In this document: positions 18,912 through 26,825 of the stretch, one piece after another
Layout of the letters: every line of letters begins with the position of its first letter
Position numbering within the stretch: position 1 is the stretch's first letter
Source of the DNA: an uncultured Clostridia bacterium
Lineage (GTDB): Bacteria > Bacillota > Clostridia > Oscillospirales > Ruminococcaceae
Length of the DNA: 35,969 nt
Direction: 5' to 3'
Assembly: GCA_947631535.1 (NCBI GenBank)
Contig: CANRLU010000012.1
Span: forward strand, 1-35,969
Position numbers and translations under genes: made by a program
The notes under the pieces: generated by a model
Told to the model about the DNA's origin: nothing
The model's database searches: none
Seen by the model: the letters and a program-made list of their open reading frames with translations, nothing else

Positions 18912-21900
18912 TCAGCCTTCTGTTTCCGTACGGGCATATCTGCCTTCGGTGGGGACTTCCACAGTGGTGTTGTCCCCGTCGTTCACGATTTCGCTCACGG
19001 CGAGTTCAAGGCTTCCGCCGCTGTAAACGAGGGTCAGGCTTATGGTGCTGCCCGAAACTGCGGTAACGGTGCTGCCGTTTACTCCGAATCCGGCGCCCGA
19101 AACGAGCGTGAAGTAAGCGGAGGCGTTTCCGGCTCTTACAACGCGGCTGCCGAAGCTTACGCCGGTGAAGTATGCCTTGCCGTCGGCTCCGGTGAACATT
19201 GAACCGGTCGCGGAGCTGAGCGAGAGGATCACGGAGGGAACGGGGTTGCCGTTTTCATCTACGACCGTAAATTCGATGTTCACGGTCTCGGTGCTGCCCG
19301 GGTGAGGCACGGGCTGCGCATAAGGAGCTATATAGCCGCAGACGCTGCAGACGTTTCCTGTGAACACGTGATATGCCGCCTGACCTACATAGTCGCCGTC
19401 GAGGCAGACCTGCCAGTGGGCGCTTGTGTTGTATCTCCACACAAGATCATGCGTGTGTACGGGTTTTCCGACTACCTGTATCACGTAGTGGGCGGTAACG
19501 CTCTGGTTGCTCGCCGATTTTACGGTGACGGTGGTCACTCCCTCGCCGACAACGGTAACTACGCCGTTCTGATCGACCGTCACAACGCTTGCGTCGCTCG
19601 TCTGCCAGATGAGGTCGTCGGGCAGAGGAATTTCGTTGCCGTCGCCGTCGTAAGCCCTGAGCACGAGCTGAACGGGGTTGCTGCCCTCTTCGAGGACGAG
19701 GCTGTAGCTGACGTTTTCAATGCTCTCAAATCCCGTGGTGTCGGGAACGAGGGTGATGCTGCCGTCGGTAGAGGGCTTATACACAACTACCGTCCAGGTA
19801 ACGCTCATTGTGCCGGCCTTGTTGGTGGCGGTGAGGAGATATATGCCGGGGGCGTTCGGGGTGAACGTTACGGAATTGCGGCTGTCGGAATTTTCAATGA
19901 GAGTGCCGTAATTCGCGAGCGGGCTGCCGTCGGCTGCGGTGACGCTCCAGTTGAACGGACCGTTTATGCCGTCAACTTCGCTGCCCTCGCCCTCTGAAGG
20001 ATCGACAAATCCGGGAGGAGGCGTTGTGCCCTGAGAATCGGAATTGGGAACTCCGTCGGCGGTTATTACGAGCATAGTATCGGAGGAATAAGGTAGAGTA
20101 TCGACCCAAATTCTGCCGGTAGTTTCGTCGTAAGTCCACTGCCTGTAATAGCTGCTGTTGTTTCTGGGGGTATAATAATTGCCGGTCAGGCTGTAGTTGC
20201 CCACATGGACATCCGCTTCCTTGGGAAGATCATAGCCGGGCATCGCGACGATATATCCTTCGTACTGCGCACCCGCTTCGCCGGTGGAGGGAACGATGTA
20301 AAGTCCGACGGCATCATCGGTCGAGGCGTAGCCGTCCCAGTTGTTTTCGTCCCAATAGAAACCTTCGGCGGTGCAGACCTTTATCCTGACCTGATCTCTC
20401 GGAGGCTGGTGGAGGGAAGTGTTGTAATACTGCGCCGCGGCATCAACGCTTTCGCCGAGGGTGATATACTTTGTCATACCCTGCGAATATTCCGCGGAAA
20501 TAAGGTAATCCTCCGCGTCGGGAATGGCGTAGAATATCTGCGTGGACTTGGTGCAGCCGTTGAGAGTGACGGTGAGGGTGGCTGCGCCGGCAGTGCCGGG
20601 CTCATAAATGCTGAGCGCGTCGGAGCTGAGGCTTATAGTCGCCTCTTTCTGATAATAAGCTCTGCCGGGGATATCGTTTACGGTGAGGGTGAACGGGTCG
20701 CCGCCCTCGTCGTAATACTGCCAGTTCGGGTCGGTTATCTCCCAGACGCACTCGGTTATCACGGGAGCGTTAGCGCCGTTGAATTCGACGGGAATTATAT
20801 CCTCGACCCTGATGTCTATCGACTGGTTGGGAATAAGGGTTTTGTAATTCTCGACAGAGAATCTGAAGTCTGTGATCTCGGAGGCTCTCTCCCTTACGGT
20901 GATGACCACCTTGGCAGTCTTGCCGGCCTTTTCAAGGGTGATGACTGCCGTGCCTGCGCCTACCGCGGTGATATAGCCGTTTTCGTCAACGGTGGCAACG
21001 GTCTCGTCACTCGAAGTATAGGTTATTGCTCCGTCGGCTCCGGTGTTGTCGATAACGGTAAGAGCCGCGCCGTCGCCGACATAGAGGTCGCCGTATTCCC
21101 AGACTGCGTTGAGCTCGCCCTCGGCCGTGGCCTTGTCGTTGATCTGGAATACATAGGCGGCGTCGTTAGCGCCGTAGTCGCCGCAGAACACATAGAAGGT
21201 CCCGCTGTCCCAGGTCACGTCATACATTCCGTAGGGGCCTTCCTCGTAATAGGCCTCGGGGTCGGGAATGACGCAGCTGTAGGTGTAGGTGTGAAGGTCT
21301 TCGTCGTAGAAGAGCTTGGCGTCGATGGGATCGCCCATATAGTACTCCACGAGCTGCATGCCCGACGCCTGCGCTCTTTCGATGTATTCTTCCTTTACGG
21401 TGTAGGTGAGATAGGGGTCGATCTCGATGGAAGCTATAGAGCCCACGCCGTCGTCAAACGTACATTCAAAGAGATATGTGCCGTCCTCCTGCTTGGTGAG
21501 CGAAGCCGCGCTGCCCACGAGCTCGGGGGCAGAGGTGTCAACGAGAATGTCATACGAGATAATGTCGCCGGTCATATCCATCTTATGACCGTTGAAGGTG
21601 GGCCAGCTCTCGGGGTCGTTTACGTAGATCTCGTCGGCATAGGCCTCGGAAATGCCGGTCTCCTCATCGACATAATATTCATAGTCGCCGTCGCCGAAGG
21701 CCGCAATGCTGAATACGAGCTGCGTGCCGTCGGGCAGGGTCTCAAGCTCTCCGGTGTCGTAATCCACTACCTTTTCGCCGTTGTAGGAGAAGCCGAAGTT
21801 CATAAGCTGAAGCGAAAGCGGATAGGGAACGTAAACGCCGTATTCGCCGTCATAGCTGAAAGGCGTTCTCGGGAAGCAGGAAATATACGTGCGGTAGTAA

Positions 21901-24900
21901 ATTTCGCCGCTGTTCTTATCCGACACCTCAAACATCATGATCCTCGCGTCGCGGAGCTGATAGAACTCGAAGTAGTTGATGCCGTCGAGATATCCGTCTT
22001 CGTTGGGCGAAATGGTGAAGTTGCCCTGATAATAGGGGCCGTCGTTTATCATCTGGGCGATATCCACGTCGAACGGGTTTGCGCCGAGAAGAGTGGGTAT
22101 GCTCTGATACTGGGTGAAGCTGCCCGCCATTCCGTAGAACGGTCCGTAAACAGTGGGTTCGACAAACACGGTGTCTTCAAGCTTTTCGCTGTAGTTGCCG
22201 TTGCCGTCGGAAACTTCCCACCACTGAATGTTGTCGAATATCGGAGCGGCAGTCCAGTCGCCGGCAAAGCCCATAAACGGCAGACCGATAGTGGGTATAT
22301 CCTCTCCTACGGGGGTGAGGATTATATATCCTTCGATGTAGGTGCCGTTGGGAGAGGCAAGCTTTATTGCCTCGGCGTCATAATCAACGGTGCCGCTGAC
22401 AGTCGTGCGCGAAGAAATGCCGGACTCGACGCTTATCGTGCCTATAGTCGTGCTGGAAAGAACGGTGTCGTGCTCACCGTAAGCGAGCTTATTGTTGGCC
22501 GACAGCAGCTCGGGAGTCATAACAACGAGCTCTGCGCTGTAGGTGTGGCTCTCCATAGTGGTGTTAACGAGGTCAAACGAGTAGTCAAAGCTGCCCGACC
22601 AGTCGGCGTCGTCAAGGAGTTCGAGCTTTCCTACGTTCTCGCCGGCAACGTCGGCATAAACGGGAGTTTTTATCGCAGCACCCGCATTTACGAGGCCTGC
22701 GCCCTGAATACGCGGCGAAACATATCCGCCGGTAACGGTGTCTTCAATCGGTACCGCGGTGGATATCATAAGGTGCTCGACGAAATCGGCTCTTTCCGCG
22801 GTGCTTCTGTTCTGATAATAGGGATTGCCGCTCGCGCTGAGCGCCTGCGAAATAAGCGCCGCGATGCCGCTGATGTGAGGCGCGGCCATAGAGGTGCCGC
22901 TCATATAATCGTAAGTGCCGTCGTAATCGTCATATGTACCGGATAAGTATTCGGTATTGAACGACGTGTCGGGAATAGTGGAGTAGACCATTCCGCCGGG
23001 CGCGGTTATATCGGGCTTGAGCTCAAGACCCGGGCCGCCGCCCCAAGAGGTGAAGCTCGACATCTGGCCGGGCTGGTCGATGTCTTCGGGGGTAACGGGC
23101 CATTCCGCGGCCTCTTCCTCGGTACTGACGAAGGTTATGGTGACGGGCTTGCCCGCGGCTATTGCAGCGGCCATTTCCTCACCGTCGGCCTGGCTTATCG
23201 AGATGGCGGGATAGTTCATGCTCGGCCTGTAAAGACCGCTGAGGTCCATAGAGAAATCGCCGGGCTCGTTGTTGTAAACGATTATGCCTCTCAGACCCTG
23301 GGTCGGGAAGCTCGTATATGTAGTCGGATTGTAGGGGGCGATCTGGTTGCTGCCGTTGTTGCAGTTCATGGCGTTCATGACTTTTGTCGCAAAGTCTATC
23401 TCACCTCTCTTAACGAGCGCAAAACCGGAATCTTCGCCGTTTCTCACCGGCTGATAGCCGGGAGGCAGGTGATCTTCGCGCACCCAATCATACTCCTCGT
23501 AGTCCGACTGATAGCCGAGGCCGCAGTCGTAAACGGTGTTGTTGCCCTCAAGGGTGTCCTTGGGGTTCACCTCTCCGAAGAGATAGCTCTGGACGTAGCT
23601 GCTGCCGCCGTTTGACGTTCCGGTGTCGTTATACCTTATTTTATGGTCCTGCTCGCCGTCGTTCCAAATAAGGTAGGTGGCGCCGTATACCTCGGTGTTG
23701 ACCGAAGCGACGGCTATGGCCGTGCCGTAGATGGCGGGGCTCGAAGTCATGGTTACGTCGGGGTTCTCGGCGTAGGCAAGACCGCCGGTGTAGCTGTTGA
23801 GCTGCTGGGAATTGCCCGCGTTGCCGTTCGAGACAGAGGCTACAACGCCGAATTCTTCGAGCATTTCAAAGAAGAGCTCATAGGCGGTGTCTTCGTGGGC
23901 AAAGCCGTTGTCGGAACCGAGAGAAAGGTTCACAACGTCGGCTCCGAGATATGCGGCGTCGTTGAGAGCGGCAAGGAGCGGAGTCGAAGAAGTCATAGTG
24001 CCGTCGTCGTCAAACACCTTCATAAACATAAGCTGCGCGTCGGGGGCGATGCCCGAGAACTTCACGGCTCCGTCTTCGGTCTCGGAATAGCCGAGAATGG
24101 TTCCCGAAACGTGAGTGCCGTGGGTCTCGAGCGAACGGACGTTGCTGTCCACCCTGCCGTCGTCGGCCATATGGGAATAGTCGGCGGCATAAGGAACCTT
24201 GAGGGTCTTATACCAGTTCGCGCCCGAGCCGGGAGCGAGCGTTTCGGAGGCAAGAAGGTCTCCGAGCGACGAAACTACCTTGGCGATAGAGTTTTTGGTG
24301 TAGGAAACGAAGTTTATCGGGTCGTCCGACTTGAAGGAGTCGTCGCGGAAAGCCTCGTGGCTGCCGCGCACGCCGGTAACGTTGTCGCCGACAGAATAGT
24401 CATACCAGGAGCCGTAGAAAATGTCGAGAGAAGTATCCAGAACGGCTACCACCATTCCCTGACCGGTGTAGCCCGCTTTCCAGAGGTCGTTCACTCCGGC
24501 CTGAGCATAGCTGTATTTCTCGATGCCGCCGACAAGGGGCTCGAGCTCCTCGTCCGAGGGGATGGAGTAGGTCTTTTCAACGTATGCGGTCTTAACGCCG
24601 TCGAGCTTTTTGACCTGTTCGAGAAGCCCGTAGGGCATCTTCACGGACATGGCGTTGATGACGCCGGTGAACTGCGCCACGAGCTCAACGCCGTTTGCGG
24701 GCATCGAGTAGGCGGCAATGCCGCTTTCGGAGTCGTTGAGCGAGAGCGAGCCGATCCTTGAAACGAGGTCGAGCTGCTGCGCTCTGTTCTGCTCCGATAC
24801 CCTGAGGGCGTCGTCGCTTGTGAGGAAGGTCGAGAGCTTTTTGCCTGCGCTGAGCGTCTCGGCGGCATACTCTCCGGCCGCCACGGGCATTGCCGGATTG

Positions 24901-25175
24901 TAGTAGTTTGCTGCGGCGGGTGCGTCGAGCACTACTATTACGGTGACTGTTTCATCGGGCTCATAGTGCTCGAACCTGTCGGTTTTGGCGGTCTGCACAT
25001 CGGCGCCGCCTCTTACGGGGCGGGAAACGTCTGCCCTTTCGCCCGCGATGATCCTCGTGGCGCTCTCGGCATCGGCTTCCGCCTCGGCCGCAAACGCGGT
25101 GAAAGGCACCATGCCCGCAATCAAACATACCGCTGTCAAAGATGCAAGAATCTTCTTAAGCATCAAATGTTTCAT
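18912..25175 (-). CDS. Secreted multidomain subtilisin-like (S8) cell-envelope protease
   Basis: This 2087-aa protein starts at ATG 25175, preceded by AAAGGAGA; the track start at 25214 lacks an RBS. Residues 1-30 are a signal peptide ending AFA. An inhibitory I9-like propeptide follows, then the S8 domain with triad D247 (VAVLDTSLD), H352 (THGTHVSG) and S762 (SGTSMAAPH), and oxyanion N452 (SNGNAG). A PA-type insert lies at about 530-690 (ALVKRGEIDFATK). An Fn3-like domain ends near LPFMGFAGDW, as in lactocepins and C5a peptidase. Two BIG2-like Ig domains, a His/Cys-rich HTHDLVW...CSVCGY motif and a Cna-B-like terminal domain complete it. It should degrade extracellular proteins or peptides. 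No LPXTG or SLH motif is visible, so anchoring is unclear. The usual DTG after the catalytic Asp is DTS here. The gene is monocistronic, with its own promoter and terminator. Confidence 0.95.
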   Translation of the reverse strand: MKHLMLKKILASLTAVCLIAGMVPFTAFAAEAEADAESATRIIAGERADVSRPVRGGADVQTAKTDRFEHYEPDETVTVIVVLDAPAAANYYNPAMPVAAGEYAAETLSAGKKLSTFLTSDDALRVSEQNRAQQLDLVSRIGSLSLNDSESGIAAYSMPANGVELVAQFTGVINAMSVKMPYGLLEQVKKLDGVKTAYVEKTYSIPSDEELEPLVGGIEKYSYAQAGVNDLWKAGYTGQGMVVAVLDTSLDIFYGSWYDYSVGDNVTGVRGSHEAFRDDSFKSDDPINFVSYTKNSIAKVVSSLGDLLASETLAPGSGANWYKTLKVPYAADYSHMADDGRVDSNVRSLETHGTHVSGTILGYSETEDGAVKFSGIAPDAQLMFMKVFDDDGTMTSSTPLLAALNDAAYLGADVVNLSLGSDNGFAHEDTAYELFFEMLEEFGVVASVSNGNAGNSQQLNSYTGGLAYAENPDVTMTSSPAIYGTAIAVASVNTEVYGATYLIWNDGEQDHKIRYNDTGTSNGGSSYVQSYLFGEVNPKDTLEGNNTVYDCGLGYQSDYEEYDWVREDHLPPGYQPVRNGEDSGFALVKRGEIDFATKVMNAMNCNNGSNQIAPYNPTTYTSFPTQGLRGIIVYNNEPGDFSMDLSGLYRPSMNYPAISISQADGEEMAAAIAAGKPVTITFVSTEEEAAEWPVTPEDIDQPGQMSSFTSWGGGPGLELKPDITAPGGMVYSTIPDTSFNTEYLSGTYDDYDGTYDYMSGTSMAAPHISGIAALISQALSASGNPYYQNRSTAERADFVEHLMISTAVPIEDTVTGGYVSPRIQGAGLVNAGAAIKTPVYADVAGENVGKLELLDDADWSGSFDYSFDLVNTTMESHTYSAELVVMTPELLSANNKLAYGEHDTVLSSTTIGTISVESGISSRTTVSGTVDYDAEAIKLASPNGTYIEGYIILTPVGEDIPTIGLPFMGFAGDWTAAPIFDNIQWWEVSDGNGNYSEKLEDTVFVEPTVYGPFYGMAGSFTQYQSIPTLLGANPFDVDIAQMINDGPYYQGNFTISPNEDGYLDGINYFEFYQLRDARIMMFEVSDKNSGEIYYRTYISCFPRTPFSYDGEYGVYVPYPLSLQLMNFGFSYNGEKVVDYDTGELETLPDGTQLVFSIAAFGDGDYEYYVDEETGISEAYADEIYVNDPESWPTFNGHKMDMTGDIISYDILVDTSAPELVGSAASLTKQEDGTYLFECTFDDGVGSIASIEIDPYLTYTVKEEYIERAQASGMQLVEYYMGDPIDAKLFYDEDLHTYTYSCVIPDPEAYYEEGPYGMYDVTWDSGTFYVFCGDYGANDAAYVFQINDKATAEGELNAVWEYGDLYVGDGAALTVIDNTGADGAITYTSSDETVATVDENGYITAVGAGTAVITLEKAGKTAKVVITVRERASEITDFRFSVENYKTLIPNQSIDIRVEDIIPVEFNGANAPVITECVWEITDPNWQYYDEGGDPFTLTVNDIPGRAYYQKEATISLSSDALSIYEPGTAGAATLTVTLNGCTKSTQIFYAIPDAEDYLISAEYSQGMTKYITLGESVDAAAQYYNTSLHQPPRDQVRIKVCTAEGFYWDENNWDGYASTDDAVGLYIVPSTGEAGAQYEGYIVAMPGYDLPKEADVHVGNYSLTGNYYTPRNNSSYYRQWTYDETTGRIWVDTLPYSSDTMLVITADGVPNSDSQGTTPPPGFVDPSEGEGSEVDGINGPFNWSVTAADGSPLANYGTLIENSDSRNSVTFTPNAPGIYLLTATNKAGTMSVTWTVVVYKPSTDGSITLVPDTTGFESIENVSYSLVLEEGSNPVQLVLRAYDGDGNEIPLPDDLIWQTSDASVVTVDQNGVVTVVGEGVTTVTVKSASNQSVTAHYVIQVVGKPVHTHDLVWRYNTSAHWQVCLDGDYVGQAAYHVFTGNVCSVCGYIAPYAQPVPHPGSTETVNIEFTVVDENGNPVPSVILSLSSATGSMFTGADGKAYFTGVSFGSRVVRAGNASAYFTLVSGAGFGVNGSTVTAVSGSTISLTLVYSGGSLELAVSEIVNDGDNTTVEVPTEGRYARTETEG

Positions 25176-25267
25176 TTGCTTTTCTCCTTTTAAATTTATT
25201 CTCCCACCGTGCAAAATGTATATTTATGAATTTTACATAAACCTTCGGCACGATACAAGTTGTAATT

Positions 25268-25296
25268 ATTATAACATGACCCAAAAACACTGTCAA
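25268..25296 (-). promoter_or_regulatory. Consensus promoter of the S8 protease
   Basis: On the minus strand TTGACA (25296-25291) is followed by a 17-bp spacer and TATAAT (25273-25268), a perfect sigma-A-type match. The leader to ATG 25175 is about 86 nt, and I see no riboswitch fold in it. Confidence 0.88.
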
Positions 25297-25442
25297 CGCA
25301 CATATTTTCCAAAATTTCTGCCTCACAGTTTTTGTCAAAGTGAATTTTTTACAAGATTGCCGACGTTGCGAAGAAGAACAGCGCCGTTCAAGTGCGGATC
25401 TTCCTTATAATTACAGAATAAAACCGCTTTCCGGAGGCCGAA

Positions 25443-25574
25443 ATGAAGCAGCAGAGAAAGCGGATTTATACATTTATGCAAGAAATTATGCAGGAGGTTA
25501 TGCAAAACTTAAAGTCGGCAGGAAGAGTCAACAACATAGTCAATATAGATAATTACCGATTCTTACTCATTTGA
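25443..25574 (+). CDS. Possible 43-aa small protein, function unknown
   Basis: This ORF is shorter than the track cutoff. It is ATG-initiated with GGAGG 5 nt upstream and ends in TGA. It encodes a basic, helix-prone peptide starting MKQQRKRIYTFMQEIMQE, in which MQEI/MQEV/MQNL arises from three TTATGCA repeats at a 12-bp period. A TATAAT lies upstream at 25406-25411 without a good -35. I recognise no family. It would be the only plus-strand gene in the window, converging on the HTH operon. It may equally be chance coding over a repeat; the rest of 25300-25680 shows no other gene. Confidence 0.3.
   Translation: MKQQRKRIYTFMQEIMQEVMQNLKSAGRVNNIVNIDNYRFLLI
25474..25509. repeat. Three 12-bp-period direct repeats (TTATGCA)
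   Basis: TTATGCA occurs at 25474, 25486 and 25498, spaced exactly 12 bp apart in the gap between the protease and the HTH genes. The set could be tandem protein-binding sites or simply the coding repeat of the small ORF that overlaps it. Confidence 0.6.
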
Positions 25575-25628
25575 AAATCCGTGCGATTTTAAATGCTTCG
25601 CGGCCTATCCGTTTTGCCGAAACAAATT

Positions 25629-25662
25629 TACCCGCCCGCGCTCAAAACGGCACAGGCGGGTA
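25629..25662 (-). terminator. Probable terminator after the HTH/DeoR operon
   Basis: TACCCGCC and GGCGGGTA form an 8-bp GC-rich stem with a long inner loop that can fold further. It lies just past the HTH stop codon. The minus strand continues with TAAATTTGTTT, a weak T-rich tail. The position is right but the tail is imperfect. Confidence 0.55.
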
Positions 25663-25684
25663 TCGTATCTTGGCTGCCCCGCTT

Positions 25685-25879
25685 TCACTCCATCTCCCTC
25701 GGGTCAATGTCCAGAACGCGGCAGATCCTCATCACAAGGTCAAAACCGGCGCCGGAGATTCCTCGGCTGAACACCGTCATCAGCGTCGAGTAGGGAATGT
25801 CGGCCTGCCGTGAAAACTCGCGAAGGCTTGGATATCTGTCGAGTATTTCGAACCTGAGCCTAAGCTCCCTTTCGGCCAC
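25685..25879 (-). CDS. Small HTH (XRE-like) DNA-binding protein
   Basis: This 64-aa protein is nearly all one helix-turn-helix domain. SLREFSRQADIPYSTLMTVF gives the helix 2-turn-helix 3 pattern, followed by the typical RICRVLDIDP end seen in small clostridial XRE-type proteins. The start is GTG at 25879, one nucleotide after the TGA of the DeoR gene, with GAGGAAGA inside the DeoR 3' end as RBS, so translation is probably coupled. There is no sensor domain. It likely acts as a small repressor or a partner of the DeoR protein. Its targets cannot be told from the sequence. Confidence 0.75.
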   Translation of the reverse strand: MAERELRLRFEILDRYPSLREFSRQADIPYSTLMTVFSRGISGAGFDLVMRICRVLDIDPREME

Positions 25880-25880
25880 T

Positions 25881-26699
25881 TCACTCTTCCTCCTCTGCCA
25901 TGACGACCGCTACGCCCAGCTTCTCGATATTTTCAACAGCGGCGCTGTCGGCAGCCTGATCGGTTATCATCTCGCTGAATTCCGAGGCGTCGCATACCTT
26001 TAAAAAGCAGTCGTGGCCGAGCTTTTTTGCAGGCATCAGGAGTACCCTTCTTTTGCTGTTTTTGATGATCTCGCGCTGGAAAGCCGCAGTTTCGCCGCTG
26101 CCGTTGGACAGCCCGAATTCCGCGCTCATTCCTCCGCCGGTGACAAAACAGATGTCGAACCGATACCGCGATGCGTTTTCAACGGCCGAGGGGTCTACTA
26201 TCGAGCCCGACTGCCTCATCTTTCCGCCGATGACATATATCTCGGCGTTCCCGAAAGGTCTGAGATCGCTCGCCATATCCGCCGAATTCACCACGACGGT
26301 GTAGAAAAAATTCCTCGGCAGAAAGCGCAGCATAAGGTGCCCGAAGGAGCCGCCCGTCAGGTAAACGCAGTCGTTCTCCTGTATATACGACGCGGCTTTG
26401 CGGGCAATCGCGAGATAATCCGGAAACACCGGCTGGCTCGCAAAATCGCGCAGTGCCGGCGGCCTCACCGAGACCTGTCCGCTGTTGTAAAGAGGGCGTA
26501 TCGCGCCGCCGTGGGTGCGACTGCAGAGTCCCTTGCGCTCGAGCATTAAAAGGTCGCGCCGCGCCGTTTCATGGCTTATCCCGAATAACTCCTTCATTTT
26601 TTCAACAGTCACGCTGCCCTCTGTGGCGATAATATCGGCGACTCTTTGCAGCCGCTCCTCCATAAATAGCTGCTGATTTTCATTGGCTTTATTTTCCAT
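25881..26699 (-). CDS. DeoR/GlpR-family transcriptional regulator
   Basis: This 272-aa protein has the classical DeoR layout. An N-terminal winged HTH at about 15-70 (MKELFGISHETARRDLLMLE) is followed by the family hallmark SRTHGGAI, then a C-terminal DeoRC sensor fold from about 95 to 255 (VYLTGGSFGHL, VNSADMA, IYVIGGKMRQSGSIVDP, ICFVTGGGMS). DeoR proteins usually bind a phosphorylated sugar or related metabolite and release operator DNA. No sugar-use genes lie in the window, so its effector and targets are unknown. It is the first gene of a two-gene operon with the small HTH protein. The ATG at 26699 has a GGGAG RBS 7 nt upstream and a consensus promoter. Confidence 0.92.
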   Translation of the reverse strand: MENKANENQQLFMEERLQRVADIIATEGSVTVEKMKELFGISHETARRDLLMLERKGLCSRTHGGAIRPLYNSGQVSVRPPALRDFASQPVFPDYLAIARKAASYIQENDCVYLTGGSFGHLMLRFLPRNFFYTVVVNSADMASDLRPFGNAEIYVIGGKMRQSGSIVDPSAVENASRYRFDICFVTGGGMSAEFGLSNGSGETAAFQREIIKNSKRRVLLMPAKKLGHDCFLKVCDASEFSEMITDQAADSAAVENIEKLGVAVVMAEEEE

Positions 26700-26761
26700 A
26701 ACGTGTCTCCCTTCGTCTGCAATTATGTGCGTTTGATTCTGATTTCGGATCCGATAGCTGA

Positions 26762-26790
26762 ATTATAGCACACAATCGGTCATAAGTCAA
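26762..26790 (-). promoter_or_regulatory. Promoter of the DeoR/HTH operon
   Basis: On the minus strand TTGACT (26790-26785) is followed by a 17-bp spacer and TATAAT (26767-26762). Just downstream in the leader, TCGGATCCGA (26745-26754) is a perfect 10-bp palindrome that could serve as an autoregulatory operator. Confidence 0.85.
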
Positions 26791-26825
26791 CACAAATGCA
26801 GGTCGGGATCGCGTATTTCAAGCAG

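Noticed and set aside
20205-22946. 913-aa plus-strand ORF
   Set aside because: It is the antisense shadow of the S8 protease, whose domains and catalytic triad are intact on the other strand.
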